Assembly (NCBI GenBank): GCA_038373865.1
Contig: JAXGGA010001029.1
Location: 62,001 to 126,000 of the forward strand
Length of the DNA stretch: 64,000 bases
Direction: 5' to 3'
DNA from: Uloborus plumipes
Taxonomy: Eukaryota; Arthropoda; Arachnida; Araneae; Uloboridae
Shown here one piece after another: positions 12,413 through 47,080 of the stretch (position 1 is its first letter; every line of letters begins with the position of its first letter). A program made the translations under genes and the position numbers. The notes under the pieces were generated by a model that worked only from the letters and a program-made list of their open reading frames with translations, made no database searches and was not told the origin of the DNA.

Positions 12413-13519
12413 GGGCGCTTTTCCACTTGACGACACGACAACGACGAAAGTCGGACGGTAATACTGCAACGATAAGTACAGTGTCGTGTCGTCTATAGCA
12501 CTGCTTTTCCACTCAAACGATATCGTTTCCTCAAAGGTGTCAGTTTCCACCGCATTTCATTTCGAAACAGCACTGTGTTCGCACGTATATTATTACAGCT
12601 GCTCAATTTAACAGATTACGACTACTATATTTGCTTTACCTCATAAGAAAAAGAAAACAAATTAACAGACGGTATTGGGTGCACGATATATTTAAAGAAA
12701 GTTACATTGTAGGCGAGTTTTTCACACTTTTCAAAAAATTGCGAAAAGATTTTAGGTGATTTTAAATATTTTTACCAAATTTACAAAGAATAGTAAAAAT
12801 TTAAAATCTGGACAATGTTATTTAACACAAGTAGTTTAATCTAAAGTGTATAATATATTTTTAAAGTTACGAACAATGCTCTTCGAACTTATCTGTTTCT
12901 TTCTTGTCTGTAGAAGTTTTGCCATCATATTCTTCATCTAAAAATCTACAAACTTCTTCCCGGGCTTTTTCCCTGTGAATTTTGTTTTTGTATAAAATAT
13001 TTCGTTTATGCCATAGACACGGTCACTGCTCAATTAATTCACACAAAACAAACACATCAAACTTGAATGCCATGACTACTGTGTTGCTCATCGAAGAAAG
13101 TTCAGAATGAAAATTTAATCTCTTTTGAAGCATTAAAAATCGTCTGCGCTACAATTAATGAAACCAAGTATGAAATAAAATGATTCAAATCTTTTATTGC
13201 TACATCTTTTGTCAATCGTCTGCAAATTGAAGCTTATATTTTATTAATGCAGAGATGTCGAATTTAAACGCCATTGCTTTCGTTCGAAGAAAGTAAACAG
13301 ATGGATGAATATCGTCCCGATTTTAAAGGCGAAACGGATGCCACCCGACACGAATGGGACGACAAACGACAGCGCTCGGTCGGAGACGGCACAATCGTCC
13401 TGGAATCGAGAGATGGAAAAGCGCATAGCATATTTTAATGCATTTTGCGTGCTCCAATGTCGGATGACGACAATCGCTTACGATTTATCGTTGCCGTGTC
13501 GGTAAGTGGAAAAGCGCCC
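12413..13519. mobile_element. PIF/Harbinger-like element nested in its own family
   Basis: A 1107-bp copy has the same GGGCGCTTTTCC ends, flanked by TAA on both sides (12410-12412 and 13520-13522). Its left 300 bases match 12040-12340 and its right 280 bases match 14680-14952. It therefore inserted into a sister copy. Interior frames lack a recognisable transposase. Confidence 0.75.
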
Positions 13520-13853
13520 TAAGAGCGCTAATACTCCCAAAGGGTTGCCATAGAACTTTTTTAAATTAAGTCCACAGGTTCGCCATGATATAGTTGTTCG
13601 TCGTAATATTGTTGTTTGGTTTTGTTTTCGTAATTGTAGTGCTCTTTAGTACTAAGCGAGTATATCCCCATTTCGTTATAATGAAGAGAATTTGTTAATA
13701 AATGTGTTTCGTTGTCAGTTGTCTCTTCGTTGAACACCATCGAATAGATTCGCCATTTATCGCTCGGCTGCGTTAACACTATCAGAATGAAAATCTTCGT
13801 TTTTTTGTAGCATTAAAAATCGTCTGAACAACAATAATGAAACAAAATACCAA

Positions 13854-14605
13854 GGGCGCGTTCAGAGTACGCGCCCGAGCTTCCCGGGAAGCCCGGGTTC
13901 TTCCCAAAGCGTTCAGAGCTGCCATTTGGAACGCCCAAACTTCCCAAATGCTGTCCAGAGTAAGCGCCCGAGCTTCCCGGGCTCAAGCACAAGCAGCCCA
14001 GGAAATTTAGCTGGGCAGATAGGTCACGTGTTTGGGCGTTTAGCAAAGGATGATGCTCATTGGCTGAAATTTATTGCTCTTTCGTCTGCTAGGATTTACG
14101 AAGAGCGACTAAAACAAAATCTTGAAAATACACACAGAATGGTCAAAAATACGCACGCTATTTGCTGTGATGAATATGAAATGATATATTTTCCTTGCGA
14201 ATCGGTCATTGCAGGAACAATCCTGTCAAATAAGCGAGATCGATGAAATTCTTTACTTACTGTTAGGCCTATTTCATCGTAAATTCCTTCACTTAAAATA
14301 ACATATTTCTCATTAAATTCGATAAGTTATTTCGATCCCACGCTCAACCATGGCGGTAGAGGAACAATAGTTGTCGCCAAGGTTAAGAATGGTATCATTT
14401 TGTGCCAAAATATTGGAGCAAATGCAGGATTATTCCTGCATTGACCAGCCCACTACGCTCTGCTGTTGTGTCCGCCATTTTGTTTCTTCCCGAATGGCAC
14501 AAGTGTTGTCCAGGCCACAACTTCCCGGGCTCGACCTGGGAAGTTATTTATGACGTCACAGCTTAAACGCCCGGGCGGCCCGGGCGAATACTCTGAACGC
14601 AGCCC
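13854..14605. mobile_element. GC-rich inverted-repeat element
   Basis: The sequence opens GGGCGCGTTCAGAGTACGCG and closes with CGAATACTCTGAACGCAGCCC-type inverse sequence. It carries several CTTCCCGGG and CCCGGGCGG motifs. It interrupts sequence that is continuous in the sister copy near 13160, so it is a separate insertion. A 3-bp target duplication could not be read with confidence. The frame at 13926-14246 lies wholly inside it and has no recognisable domain. Confidence 0.6.
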
Positions 14606-15030
14606 ATATAAAATGAATAAAATTGTTTTATTGCTACATCTTTTGTTTATCGTCTGCAAATTGAAGCTTATATTTATTAATACAGAGATGTCGAATTTAA
14701 ACGCCATTGCTAGAGTTCGAAGAAAGTAAACAGATGGATGAATATCGTCCCGATTTTAAAGGCTAGACGGATGTCATCCAACACGAATGGGATGACAAAC
14801 GACAGCGTTCGGTCAGAAACGGCAAAATCGTCCTGGAATCGGGAGATGGAAAAGCGCATAGCATATTTTAATGCATTTTGCGTGCTCCAATGTCGGATGA
14901 CGACAATCGCTTACGATTTATCGTTGGCGTGTCGGTAAGTGGAAAAGCGCCCTTCAGGGTATGCCGCTGGCGCTACAAATTTTCACCCTTAAAGGTGTTT
15001 TGTGCAACCTGTAGTTTTATCAGTGCACTC

Positions 15031-15933
15031 AGTCACAACCTAACAAATTTAATCTGTAGTTTGCGTTGTATTGAAAATATAAGTTTCAATCCAGTCCTTG
15101 AAATTTCAACATTTAAAATTTCATGAGATGTGAAAATGAAACAAGGCAGCTTATGACGAAAAGTAACTTATTTTTAAAACTGCAAATTTTAGTCTCTAAA
15201 GAGTTTATTGACAATGAGGCGGTGATGTATTAGGTTTTTAACATCTAAAATAAACGTGAGCAATGTTTTTGTTTAAAAGGGGTAATAAACGAAATTTTTA
15301 ACAAAAGAACTACAATTATCAAACTTTAATGCTCGAAAAAGGAAAGGGGACAGCTTAATAGTTGAAAATGTTGATACTAACGTCTGAACAGTGCAACTAC
15401 AAAATGATAACAATAATAAGAAGTTGTAGAATAGTTTGCTAAGCTGATGAAGTTGAGTTGTAAAAAAAGATAAATTACTAGTTTTTTTCTGGAATCTAAA
15501 AGCATAACGAGTTAAAATTTTCTACAAAGAAGCACTGACAGTACTAATTTTTTAAATGGTGCTAGACAAAAACAATTCTGAATGGAATGGTGACTAATTG
15601 AATTTTTGTGAGGCTTTCTCCCGAAAAAGCAATCAACTCTCAAAAAGTGGTAATGACGAATTCTGAAAAGTATTATGTACTGAATTTAAACATTTAAGTG
15701 ACCTAATTGAAGTAAACTTGTAGCACTTGGCACGATTTCTTCTGCCACGAGACGAGAAAAATATGCCAACATCAGTCGACGTTATTTTCAGCCCATCTTT
15801 CGCGACCTTCCGTAAGGACTTTCACTTTCTCTTCGCGCGCTTTCCGAAAGAACCGAAACATTCGCCATATTGGATCACATATTTCTTCATCTTCAATTCA
15901 GCCATTCGGCTAGCATGAGAGAACAGAAAATCC
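15031..15933. other. Gene-free AT-rich stretch
   Basis: No supported gene or clear repeat was found. A short frame at 15727-15918 is slightly less AT-rich but shows no splice context or recognised domain. Confidence 0.45.
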
Positions 15934-16600
15934 CAGGGCTGCGGAGTCGGAGGAAAAATGTTAGACTCCGACTCCGGGATTTTAAAACTTTCGACTCCGA
16001 CTCCCGACTCCTGCTTTTTTTTAATTATTTTTTTACCCAAATATGAAGAGGGAAAAACCCTAAACAAAGGTTGAAATATTAAGTCCATTTTAAAAAGTTT
16101 CACTTTTTTTCACGGTCGTAGCCAGGACTCACTTTAAGGGGGGGATAGCAAGTTGGGGTATCCCAGTCGGAGGTCATGAGAAGTCATTGTGACCTCTCAA
16201 AAAGTTTAATTTTCTCAAGAATTCTCGCAGGTAATTTCACCACATTTATCTCAATTCTCGAAGGTCACTGTGACCTCCCAAAAAGTTCATGTTCTCCAGA
16301 GCAATAGACAAGTGCTGCTCTTGTCATTTGACTCCGTACAAAACTAGTCCTTTTCTTGTTAAATGGCCAGACTTAATTTTAACATTGCATTTTTGCTGCA
16401 AAGACCCGTCATTTGAAGCCCTTTTTAATGATCCTAGATGCTTAGGATTTGGATATTGGACGCTGAAAATTTGTATCTGTTAGTTTCAAAGATATGTTTT
16501 CACCTCCATAAAATTTCATCCAAATCGGAGGTGGTCGGAGTCGGAGTTGACATGTTTTTCAGCGACTCCGACTCCGACTCCTTCGGTCCAAAATCAGTCC
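15934..16600. repeat. GGAGTCGGAGTC-type repeat
   Basis: The segment starts CAGGGCTGCGGAGTCGGAGG and carries tandem GACTCC/GGAGTC hexamers at about 15960-16010 and 16525-16585. Sequences of this kind, with a CAGGGCTGCGGAGTC end, are common in hAT-type miniature elements. The matching right end was not found, so it is truncated. Between the two hexamer blocks lie paired (AAGGTCA)CTGTGACCTC(C/T)CAAAAAGTT copies at about 16185 and 16268. Confidence 0.5.
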
Positions 16601-16752
16601 CCTGGAAAATACTGGCCCGTCTTTTACGGGGAGTCAATTGCCATTCTCCCCCTACCTGGATTTAAAAAAGTAATACTTTTCATTTTTTTTAAGATAACAT
16701 TTGAATTCTGTATACATTTTTTGTCCATCATAAATGTTCCATTTGTTCGTTG

Positions 16753-17200
16753 TTATACCCTGCGTAACGAGAACTGGCGGCTCAAAGTAAAATGAATTTC
16801 CCACTCTCCGCACTTTTCTCCAGATGGTTGTCATAGTTATGGCGCTATGGACTTTTTCTCCACTTAGGCTTTTGCAACAATGGTTAAATGCAAACGGTTA
16901 AAATTGCTTTGTGCGTAAATCATTATTCTATTGAAAAATTAACGGAAATAAAGAACAACTTTTCCTTAGATTTTTGTGAATTTTTAATGTATGACTAGAT
17001 TTGTTAGAAAACGTTGAAAAATAACCGAGACATAAGGATATGAATTAAAGCGTAATCCTAATTCGATAAACATAAAATAAATGAAATGCCTCAACAGGAG
17101 TGCATGAAGAAAAGAGTGCAGCTGTTTTCTTTCGTACGGTTTCCATGGACACGACGCAAAATTTCTGAACTTGATACGCCTAATTTAGAGGCAACCGAGT
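16753..17200 (+). repeat. Dispersed repeat, ATACCCTG(C/T)GTAACG family, copy 1
   Basis: It shares long blocks (GAACTGGCGGCTCAAAGTAA, CAACAATGGTTAAATGCAAA, ATGACTAGATTTGTT) with 26821-27250 and 63166-63430, all in the same orientation. Unrecognised class. No coding potential conserved across the copies. Confidence 0.65.
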
Positions 17201-17319
17201 ATAGTTGTTGCATCGAGTTAAATGCAATATTCTGTGGTTACGAATGGCCGTGGACAATAATATCCCGTCATTTCGTGCTCGAGCTTAACTTCCAGCGTCG
17301 CACACTCATTTGAAACAGT

Positions 17320-18547
17320 TTATCAGCTCCGTTGTTTGTATGCGTCGCTGTTTATATTTGCGAAAGATAACAATTCGGGTCATTTCGTCTGCATGAGAAA
17401 AAGCAACTTATGACAGTCAAAGGATGGTGAGGGCAGAGTGAAGATTTAATCCAATAGTGAGTGTACTTTTTATGCATTGATTAAAGAAAATTATACTACA
17501 ACTTTGCACGCATTAAAAAGTAAGGATTTTTTACATATACATAGTGTTTTCGTTTTTCCTCCAAGATTTTTCGCAACCGTTTGTCCTAGATGTCTACTTA
17601 TAATTGAAAAAATGCTCAAAATAAGGTGCACACATATGATATTGAAAGCATGAAACAAAAAAGAAAATTAGTGAAAGAATGCAAAATCGAACTTTTGTAA
17701 GACTGCCCCCATTTCCTCATAATTATGTTTAGGAAGATAATATTTTGTTTCAAGATATTAAGTTCTTGTTATTACATTTTAAATATTTAGAGCTACTAAT
17801 ATTTTGTGCAGTATTTGTATATTTTATTTTAAGCTTATATTTATTTAAAATGCTATGAACAATTAGTCAAACAATTTGGACCATTTGTTTCGTTTTCTGA
17901 TTCAGTCACTGGTTAAGTCACTAACAGATTCTTTTAATTATCTCATTACATTCCTTCAATTAATTTAACGTTCATTCATTCATTCACTTATTTTTTTTTT
18001 TTTTTTTTTTTGTTAATTCACTATTTTCTTCACTCATTTTTTCACGCTTAGTAATTAATGTGTTCATTAATTGCTTCATTATCATGAATTCATCCTTTCT
18101 TTTATTCACTTTCTTTTCATCAAAAATATATTTAATGTTTTATTTCATCCGAAAAATATTTTGTTTCACTTTGCCCGATAAAAAATTAAATAAAATAAAA
18201 AGATAAAATTCTGTTTTTTTTCCCCTTGAAATTTACTTCCAAAAATCGAAGATAATGTTTCGATGCAAGTTTCATAGTGAAATACATTATTCCTCAATAA
18301 TGTGCAATAAATTCCAGAACAAATTTCCAATTGGTTCATTTTGAAAAAGGTTAGTCATCGTAAACGAACATCGTTAGTCCCATTATCCGCCCTCTGTATC
18401 AGCCCTAGGAGCCAATGCGGTAAACTAAGCAACGCTCAGATTTTCCTTTTCATAGCCTCATCTTCAAATTAAACATAATTCAGTAGTACTTGCTGTTACG
18501 CACTAATCACAACTGCTGTCAAAACAGAACCATGAATCAGAACGGAA
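17320..18547. other. Gene-free AT-rich stretch
   Basis: No gene was seen. The stretch holds a T run at 17990-18011 surrounded by TTCATTCATTCA-like simple sequence. Confidence 0.5.
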
Positions 18548-18549
18548 TA

Positions 18550-19081
18550 CAGTAGCCCCTCGTTATATCGCGACTCGTTATATCGCTCATTCGGATATAT
18601 CGCTCTTTTCTTTTGTCTCCCAAAAAAAAACTTTTAGTTCGAAACCATTTTTGAGAAAATATGTAAGGTGCTCAGAAAAGGTCTCTTTCTCATTCATTTT
18701 GTCATCAATGGACAAAACGAAGGTTCTTCTATTCTTCTGAATTCGCTGAAAAGAAGCAGCAAATTCCTGTCACCCAAACTTGCATACTGCAGAGACAGTT
18801 TGGAAACTACTGAACACTTTCTTTTGTATTGATACAATGAAGTGAAAAGCATCTGTTAGCAATGTGTAGCAGTAATCTGTAAAAGTTATATTTTTTGTTA
18901 CTTTTGACTGAAAAAAAAAAGCTAAATGTTCGAATAAATGAATTTTTATGTATGTGCATGTATAATTTACTTGCATGCTGGATAGAAAACTATTTTTAAT
19001 GACTTCGGTTAGATCGCGCTTTCGGATATATCGCGCTTTTTTCCTGTCCCCCGAAAAGCGTGATATAACGAGGGGTTACTG
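18550..19081. mobile_element. pogo/Tigger-like MITE, TA-flanked
   Basis: The left end reads CAGTAGCCCCTCGTTATATC and the right end is its near-inverse GATATAACGAGGGGTTACTG. Both abut TA (18548-18549 and 19082-19083). CAGT...ACTG ends with CCCCTCG and TA duplication are typical of the pogo branch of Tc1/mariner. The 532-bp interior has no transposase. Extra internal copies of the end motif lie near 18575 and 19015. Confidence 0.8.
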
Positions 19082-19083
19082 TA

Positions 19084-19320
19084 TTTTCAACCGAGAAAAG
19101 TTAATCTGGCCTCTGGCGATGACAATAGCAGAGATATGCGGATTGTTTGGGGCTGGTATCTGTTCACGATCTTGGATGATAATGGCTCGATCAGTCAGAG
19201 TTAACGCGTTTGCACGTTCTTTTGCAGTTCCAGAAAGCGAAATGGCCAGACCATCAACAAACCCTCCCATCTTCAATTGCAGATGAAATCGGCATGAGTT
19301 CCTCAGGTAAGAAACTGACT
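19084..19320. other. Short segment open on both strands, unidentified
   Basis: This 230-base stretch beside the pogo-like element is markedly less AT-rich than its surroundings and stays open on both strands (minus-strand frame 19076-19276, plus-strand frame 18975-19286). The minus-strand reading contains ERANALTLTDRAIIIQDREQ, which does not recall a family I can name. It may be a captured exon fragment or chance. Confidence 0.25.
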
Positions 19321-19332
19321 ATTTTCTACATA

Positions 19333-19483
19333 CTGTCGGTTCCAAGAAATATTATTCGATAAAACGGGGTATTCGATTAAGCGGGGATCTTTAACATTAC
19401 GTCTATGGCATCGGTTCCGAGATATTTTATTCGTATAAGCGGGGTATTCGTTTATCCGTTACCCGATTAAGCGGGGATGACAG
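19333..19483 (+). mobile_element. 151-bp TA-flanked MITE, copy 1
   Basis: The element starts CTGTCGGTTCC and ends GGGGATGACAG between TA dinucleotides. It carries TTCGTATAAGCGGGGTATTC and CGATTAAGCGGGG motifs. Further copies lie at 36494-36643 (same orientation), 54028-54166 (inverse) and as a fragment at 62306-62340. The TA target and CAGT-like ends fit a Tc1/mariner (pogo-like) origin. Confidence 0.75.
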
Positions 19484-20485
19484 TATTTAGTTTGTGCCTA
19501 TGATGACGAATGTACAGAAAACAACGTAGCACGTGCTCTAGATTTATTTTGTGTTGAAAAATTGGTGAAATACTGCAAGAAGCAATCTTGATTACAAAAA
19601 CAATAGACGCTGCGAAAGGAGCATCTAATTCTTGTGAGAAAGTTTTCTGTGCAATAGTTCTTTCCAAGGTGGTTCGGTTTTCCCTAGACTGTCAATGATC
19701 TTATTTTTAAGAAGATTTTTTTTATTCAAGAAAAGTATTTTTAAAATTATTGAATGTGCAATATATGGATTTATTTTCGATTTATTTTATAGTTTTCACT
19801 TTGTATACTCCAGCCCGAAAAGATCACGAGCAAGAGAAATTAGACGAAATTTCAGCTCCGTGGTTTTGATTGAAGAAAGCGGGAAGAGGTTATGGGGGTG
19901 AAGGGATCATCATTTTACAAAAGCAATTTTTATATAAGTCTCTTTCAACTGCTAAAACTTAAAAAGCAGTTACATGCAACAATTTTTGTAGTATTTTCCA
20001 TGCTAATTTAATTCTGTAATCATTTTGAAGTAAACCAACTTTAAAAAATAATTTTTCTACTGATGAAGAGTAGTTCATCAAAAATGTGTAATCAAGTTTA
20101 TAAATTTTAAGTCGAAATCTCTAGTGTTTTTTGTTGTAATCCAACAAAGTTTCACAATCTGCAAAGTACACTTTCACAGATATGTATTTTGAAAACGGTA
20201 ATGAATCCGTTTGGAAAGGAGGCAAAAAGAAAAAAAAAAGATGGATCAATATAAAAATGTAACAATGCCTAGTTAATGCATTCGACATTGATGTCCTCTG
20301 TCTTGATACGTATTAATTAATCATGCAGATGAGTTAGTAATGCATGCAATATACCGAAGGCTCAGTTATACCATCCAGAGATTACAGATTCGTCTTTATT
20401 TTGGACTCATCAGTCTGGAATAGACAATAACCGAGCTGGAGGCAAATGTTCCTCTGATAGAAGTTAGGAATGATCCTGCAAAAGG

Positions 20486-20660
20486 CCCGGTTTCCTAGAA
20501 TCGTCGCTGACGCCGGGCGCTACGCACGCTGGAATCAGAACCAGTTTGATTGGAGCGTGGCATGAAGCGACGTCAATCTGTGGCTCAGGCGCATGCGCAG
20601 AAGGCGGCGGCATCTGTCGCCTCGCCAGAGATCGACGATTTCACTCCCAGGAAGTACCCC
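20486..20660 (+). mobile_element. GC-rich MITE, copy 1
   Basis: The roughly 175-bp segment has ends TTTCCTAGAATCGTCG and CGACGATTTCACTCC-CAGGAA. It includes CGACGCCGGGCG and GCTCAGGCGCATGCGCAG. A second copy at 37230-37412 is about 95% identical by eye. Its high GC stands out against the AT-rich surroundings. Confidence 0.7.
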
Positions 20661-21343
20661 CCCCCCACCACCTGTAGTGCATTAAGTCGAAAGCGACTAT
20701 GGAAGTAGCAAGCGACTGAGGATCCCTTTCTCAGAGCAACTTTGATCATTTATGGGCAATACTGCAGTTTCCTTTCCCCAGTTGATTTTAAAATAAAATT
20801 TATATACAAAGTGACTTTCAATAATTATACAAAAGGTTCTAAATTAATTTAAAAATTCCTGGTTTAGGTTCATTGGGTAGAAGTTTTTCTAGGTTGTATA
20901 AAATAATATTTATGCAATTAATTTCATCTTAAAGCTTAATTGGACAGTTAACTGCCAGACTCCATCTATTTTTGTACCTTAATTATTTATTTCGTAAGAA
21001 CAAATTTTGACCTATTGCTTTGAATGACTTTGAAATTTCGAGTTTTAGATGTTAGAAACTACCTTTAACCATTGCTCCGGTGAGTGTTACCAGCCAGTGC
21101 TGGTGATTTTCTTTGTATGCTGAGCCCTTTGACACTGACTGATAAAGAGGCATTGCAAAATCGAAGCAGCTATTAGCAGCATTTTCATGACAGTTTGCTT
21201 TATTTACGCAAATTTTCTTTTTTAATCAAAGTTATAATATAGTGAGTACATTTTGAACTTTTCTTTCTTACTAGGAATTCTAATCTAACAGGCAGACTTG
21301 TACTTATCACCATTATTTGTTCCTCTGTGCCAAATAAAACATT
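20661..21343 (+). promoter_or_regulatory. Upstream region of the SLC17 gene
   Basis: This is the presumed promoter and 5' untranslated part of gene 1. No TATA box or initiator can be assigned with confidence. An in-frame TAA at 21335-21337 closes the frame just before the proposed ATG, so the start is not further upstream within this exon. Additional non-coding 5' exons are possible. Confidence 0.3.
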
Positions 21344-44352
<23,009 letters not shown>

Positions 44353-44384
44353 ATTGTAAAGTCCTTGTTATGTTATTTATTAAG

Positions 44385-44390
44385 AATAAA
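44385..44390 (+). terminator. Poly(A) signal AATAAA of the SLC17 gene
   Basis: The canonical AATAAA hexamer lies 33 bases after the stop codon. A T-rich stretch follows, consistent with a very short 3' untranslated region. Confidence 0.65.
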
Positions 44391-44540
44391 ATAATTTATT
44401 ATGTGTTGAGTATGTGTCATTTTATTAGGAAAATTTTAAAGTCTGAAGGGAATTGTACCTTGGGAGACTTGCATCTGTGGACATGAATTAAAGTAGCATT
44501 AGAACTTCATCATAGTAATAGCAAAATGAGAGTTAATTAT

Positions 44541-44700
44541 ACTGTCCGTCCGTGGTGAAAGCCACGCCTAGCACTCGCGAACCATTGCACTTTAAAAAGG
44601 GGTGATGGGTTGTGGGTGATAACCTTCCGAAGTTTTCAATTTAAAACTTGCATTTTCGATATCCTTTTGATATATTCAACTAAACTATGTATTTGAAATT
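44541..44700 (+). repeat. Dispersed repeat shared with 24690-24850
   Basis: It contains GCCTAGCACTCGCGAACCAT and GGGTGATGGGTTGTG as in SLC17 intron 2, about 190 bases after the SLC17 stop. Confidence 0.55.
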
Positions 44701-46203
44701 AGCATCGTTCTCTACGTTGTTTGATTCGACTCAAAATGCTTCTTATTAATCTTCCCCTTATTGTTATCTTACCCATCACCCCTATTTTTGTAAGATCAGG
44801 GAAGTTCTGACGCATGCGTAAATACGCGGAAGGTTTTACCTAAGAAAATCAGACAGTAGCTCTCATTTAGTTAACTCCTTGGGGAGAGAAAGAAACTTTC
44901 AGCTCTTTAAAGAAAACAAGCCACCAAGGCGGCTCCTGCTAAAACTGTACCTAAGCCTTTTTTTTTTTTTTTTTCGATATTTAAAACACAAACCTTATGT
45001 ATTTTTCGCCCACTTAGCAAAAAATTTCGTCATGATATTATTCATTTAAAAAATCATAAACGTAAATATATCGTACATCTAGAATTAAAAGGGTTCTTCT
45101 CAAAATATCTACTTTTGGGGGAAATCGATTTGAAGTTTTAATTATTTTTTTTAATTTTAAAACTTCTCGCTCTGGCTTATATAATTATTAAAATTAGCAA
45201 CACTAATTTTTTGGTTTGTTGGTAACAGATTTTAGTAAAAAACTCAAGTGTATCTTTCCCGAAAAATTTTTAATCGGTCGGTAAGAGGTAAGATGTACCG
45301 TGTACCCCTTTCATTCAATCGGTGCTAATAGAATGAAAGGGCCTCATCTCAAAATAGGTAATCATCCGGGAATCGACTTAGATATTTTCAAGTTCTTGAA
45401 ATACTCTAATGATAATTAAAACTAGCCAAACTTTCATTGTACTGTTGATAAAAAGTTCTGGTAAGTGACTAGAATATGCATTTCCCGACCAATTTCTATT
45501 TTAGAACGGTAAGAGGATCTAGAATTTGATCAAAATGGACGTAGAAAATATGATTATCCGCTATTAGATGTTTTTTGGGACAAAAGAACTGCTTTTAGAA
45601 AAGCAAATAAATAAATAAATATGAGATTAGAAGATACTTTCATTTCCTCAACAGTTTCTTTTTTTTTCAGTGACATCTTTAAACAAATTTATTATTTTTA
45701 TTTTTTGTTTTATAGCGAGGTTTCGTATGACGTTACAAGAGGATAAACTTTTGTGTAAAGCCAACCCGGCGCATTAGCCTGTTTAAATTTCTGTCATCAA
45801 CTCTGAAGCAATGAAAACTGGGACGCAAAACGCTGGCTCGTCTATATATTGGACTTAGTTGGAACGTTTTGTCCACTTATGACGCTTGCAGCAAAAATGA
45901 AAGAGCGACTGACGTCTTTTTTAATTATTTTTTAAGCGTTTTATTTATTTTTATTTTTTTTCACTTCTGAAAAAAATATTGAATCTAAATAAAATATATG
46001 GAGTAGTAAAAACTTTTTGAAACATTTTCTCATTTTGAGCTCATCTGCAGATACGACTTTAGTGCTTAGCAAAGCAGTTTAGCCCATACACATAGATACG
46101 GCGTTGGTGCTACAGAAAGACCGATAACGGGTTGGACTGGAAAGTAAAGAAATAGGGAGCGAGAAAGAGACTAAACAAAATTGTTAAAATTTAAAATATA
46201 ACT
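44701..46203. other. Intergenic sequence without genes
   Basis: No supported gene. AT-rich, with a T run at 44959-44974 and AAATAAAT-type simple sequence at 45607. CTCGTCTATATATTGGAC at 45838 resembles an end of the next MITE. Confidence 0.45.
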
Positions 46204-46467
46204 AAGGCCCCTATATAGACGAGCCGACGCATCAAGATTAAGTTTGACCATTTTGGATCCAGCACGTGTTTGAAGTTTATCTTTTCTGGCGAGTTATCGC
46301 TTTTTGGTAACTTTTCACGTGAATTTAATAAAGCTTGGCACTGTTCCGAAACTTTGCTCTGGTAACCCTAACTACTCAACAATGAAAAACGAAAGTGAAA
46401 GTTAATGAGTTGGATCCAAAGTAGTGAAACTTAAGCTTGATGCGTCGGCCTGTCTATATAGCGGCTC
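46204..46467. mobile_element. 264-bp MITE with CTATATAGAC ends
   Basis: Left AGGCCCCTATATAGACGAGC with CGACGCATCAAG, right the inverse CTTGATGCGTCGG with TGTCTATATAGCGGCT. The inner arms also pair through TTTTGGATCCA. Confidence 0.7.
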
Positions 46468-47080
46468 TAAATATAACCGATGCTAGTTTCGAAAATTTTC
46501 CAAGCTCATAAACAATTAAATTTCTGAATAAAACCTAACTACGTGAAGTGCTTTATTATATTTCATTTCGTTTCTCATCCGCATATAAAATTCAGTTTAA
46601 AAATTGCCCAGTATATCCTCAATATAGCACAGCTCAAATAAAAGAATTTTTGACTTCACATTTATCATTAAAAAAAAAATAGTAAGATAGACTACTGCTG
46701 CCCAAAATTTCATACACTAAATAGTGACACAGGGGCAGGGTAAGAAATTAAAATAAATCTAAACGGAGTACTAGTAAGAAATGCAAGGTTAAAATTCACA
46801 AGTTGCGAATTATTCCCAGATAGATGTTTCGTTGTTTCAAGGGGCTCTTTTTTCAATGCAAAAAAAAGTAAACTATTAGATGTAAAGTCATGAGATAAAA
46901 GCTATTTCACGGGTAAACATCAGAACTGCTTTTCTCTGGCTTTTCGCAGATGATTTTACACCCGAAAGTTCACTCATTTGCATTGAAAAAAGAGTTTTTC
47001 GAAACCCGAAATACGTGTCTAACAACAAGTTGCTAATTTATGCTTCTTCAGCATCATGTAAACTACTAAAAGCTGCTTAA

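Larger units (their letters stand above)
12040..14952. mobile_element. PIF/Harbinger-like non-autonomous element (outer copy)
   Basis: Ends are GGGCGCTTTTCCACTTGACG and the inverse AAGTGGAAAAGCGCCC. The flanks are TTC at 12037-12039 and TTC at 14953-14955, a 3-bp duplication. GGGC ends plus a 3-bp duplication fit PIF/Harbinger elements. No transposase frame is visible. Part of its length is a second copy of the same family (12413-13519) and a different GC-rich element (13854-14605). Confidence 0.75.
6254..15030. mobile_element. Large element with inverted ends carrying minisatellites
   Basis: The left end (about 6254-6450) reads AAACTACAGGTTGTACAAGG, then AAGGGTGAAA, then a CCATAGAG(G/A) block running into a GTCGC minisatellite. 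The right end (about 12004-12039 and 14953-15030) is the same series in inverse order: minisatellite, CCATAGAGAG, TTTCACCCTTAAAGG, CCTGTAGTTTTATCAGTG. A 2.9-kb Harbinger-like element has split the right arm at 12040-14952. Without it the element would be about 5.9 kb. The core has no transposase and is itself made of other repeats. That the two arms belong to one insertion is inferred from their matching order; no clear target duplication was identified. Confidence 0.55.

Noticed and set aside
13926..14246. 106-codon frame starting MERPNFPNAVQSK
   Set aside because: It lies wholly within the GC-rich inverted-repeat element and shows no known domain.
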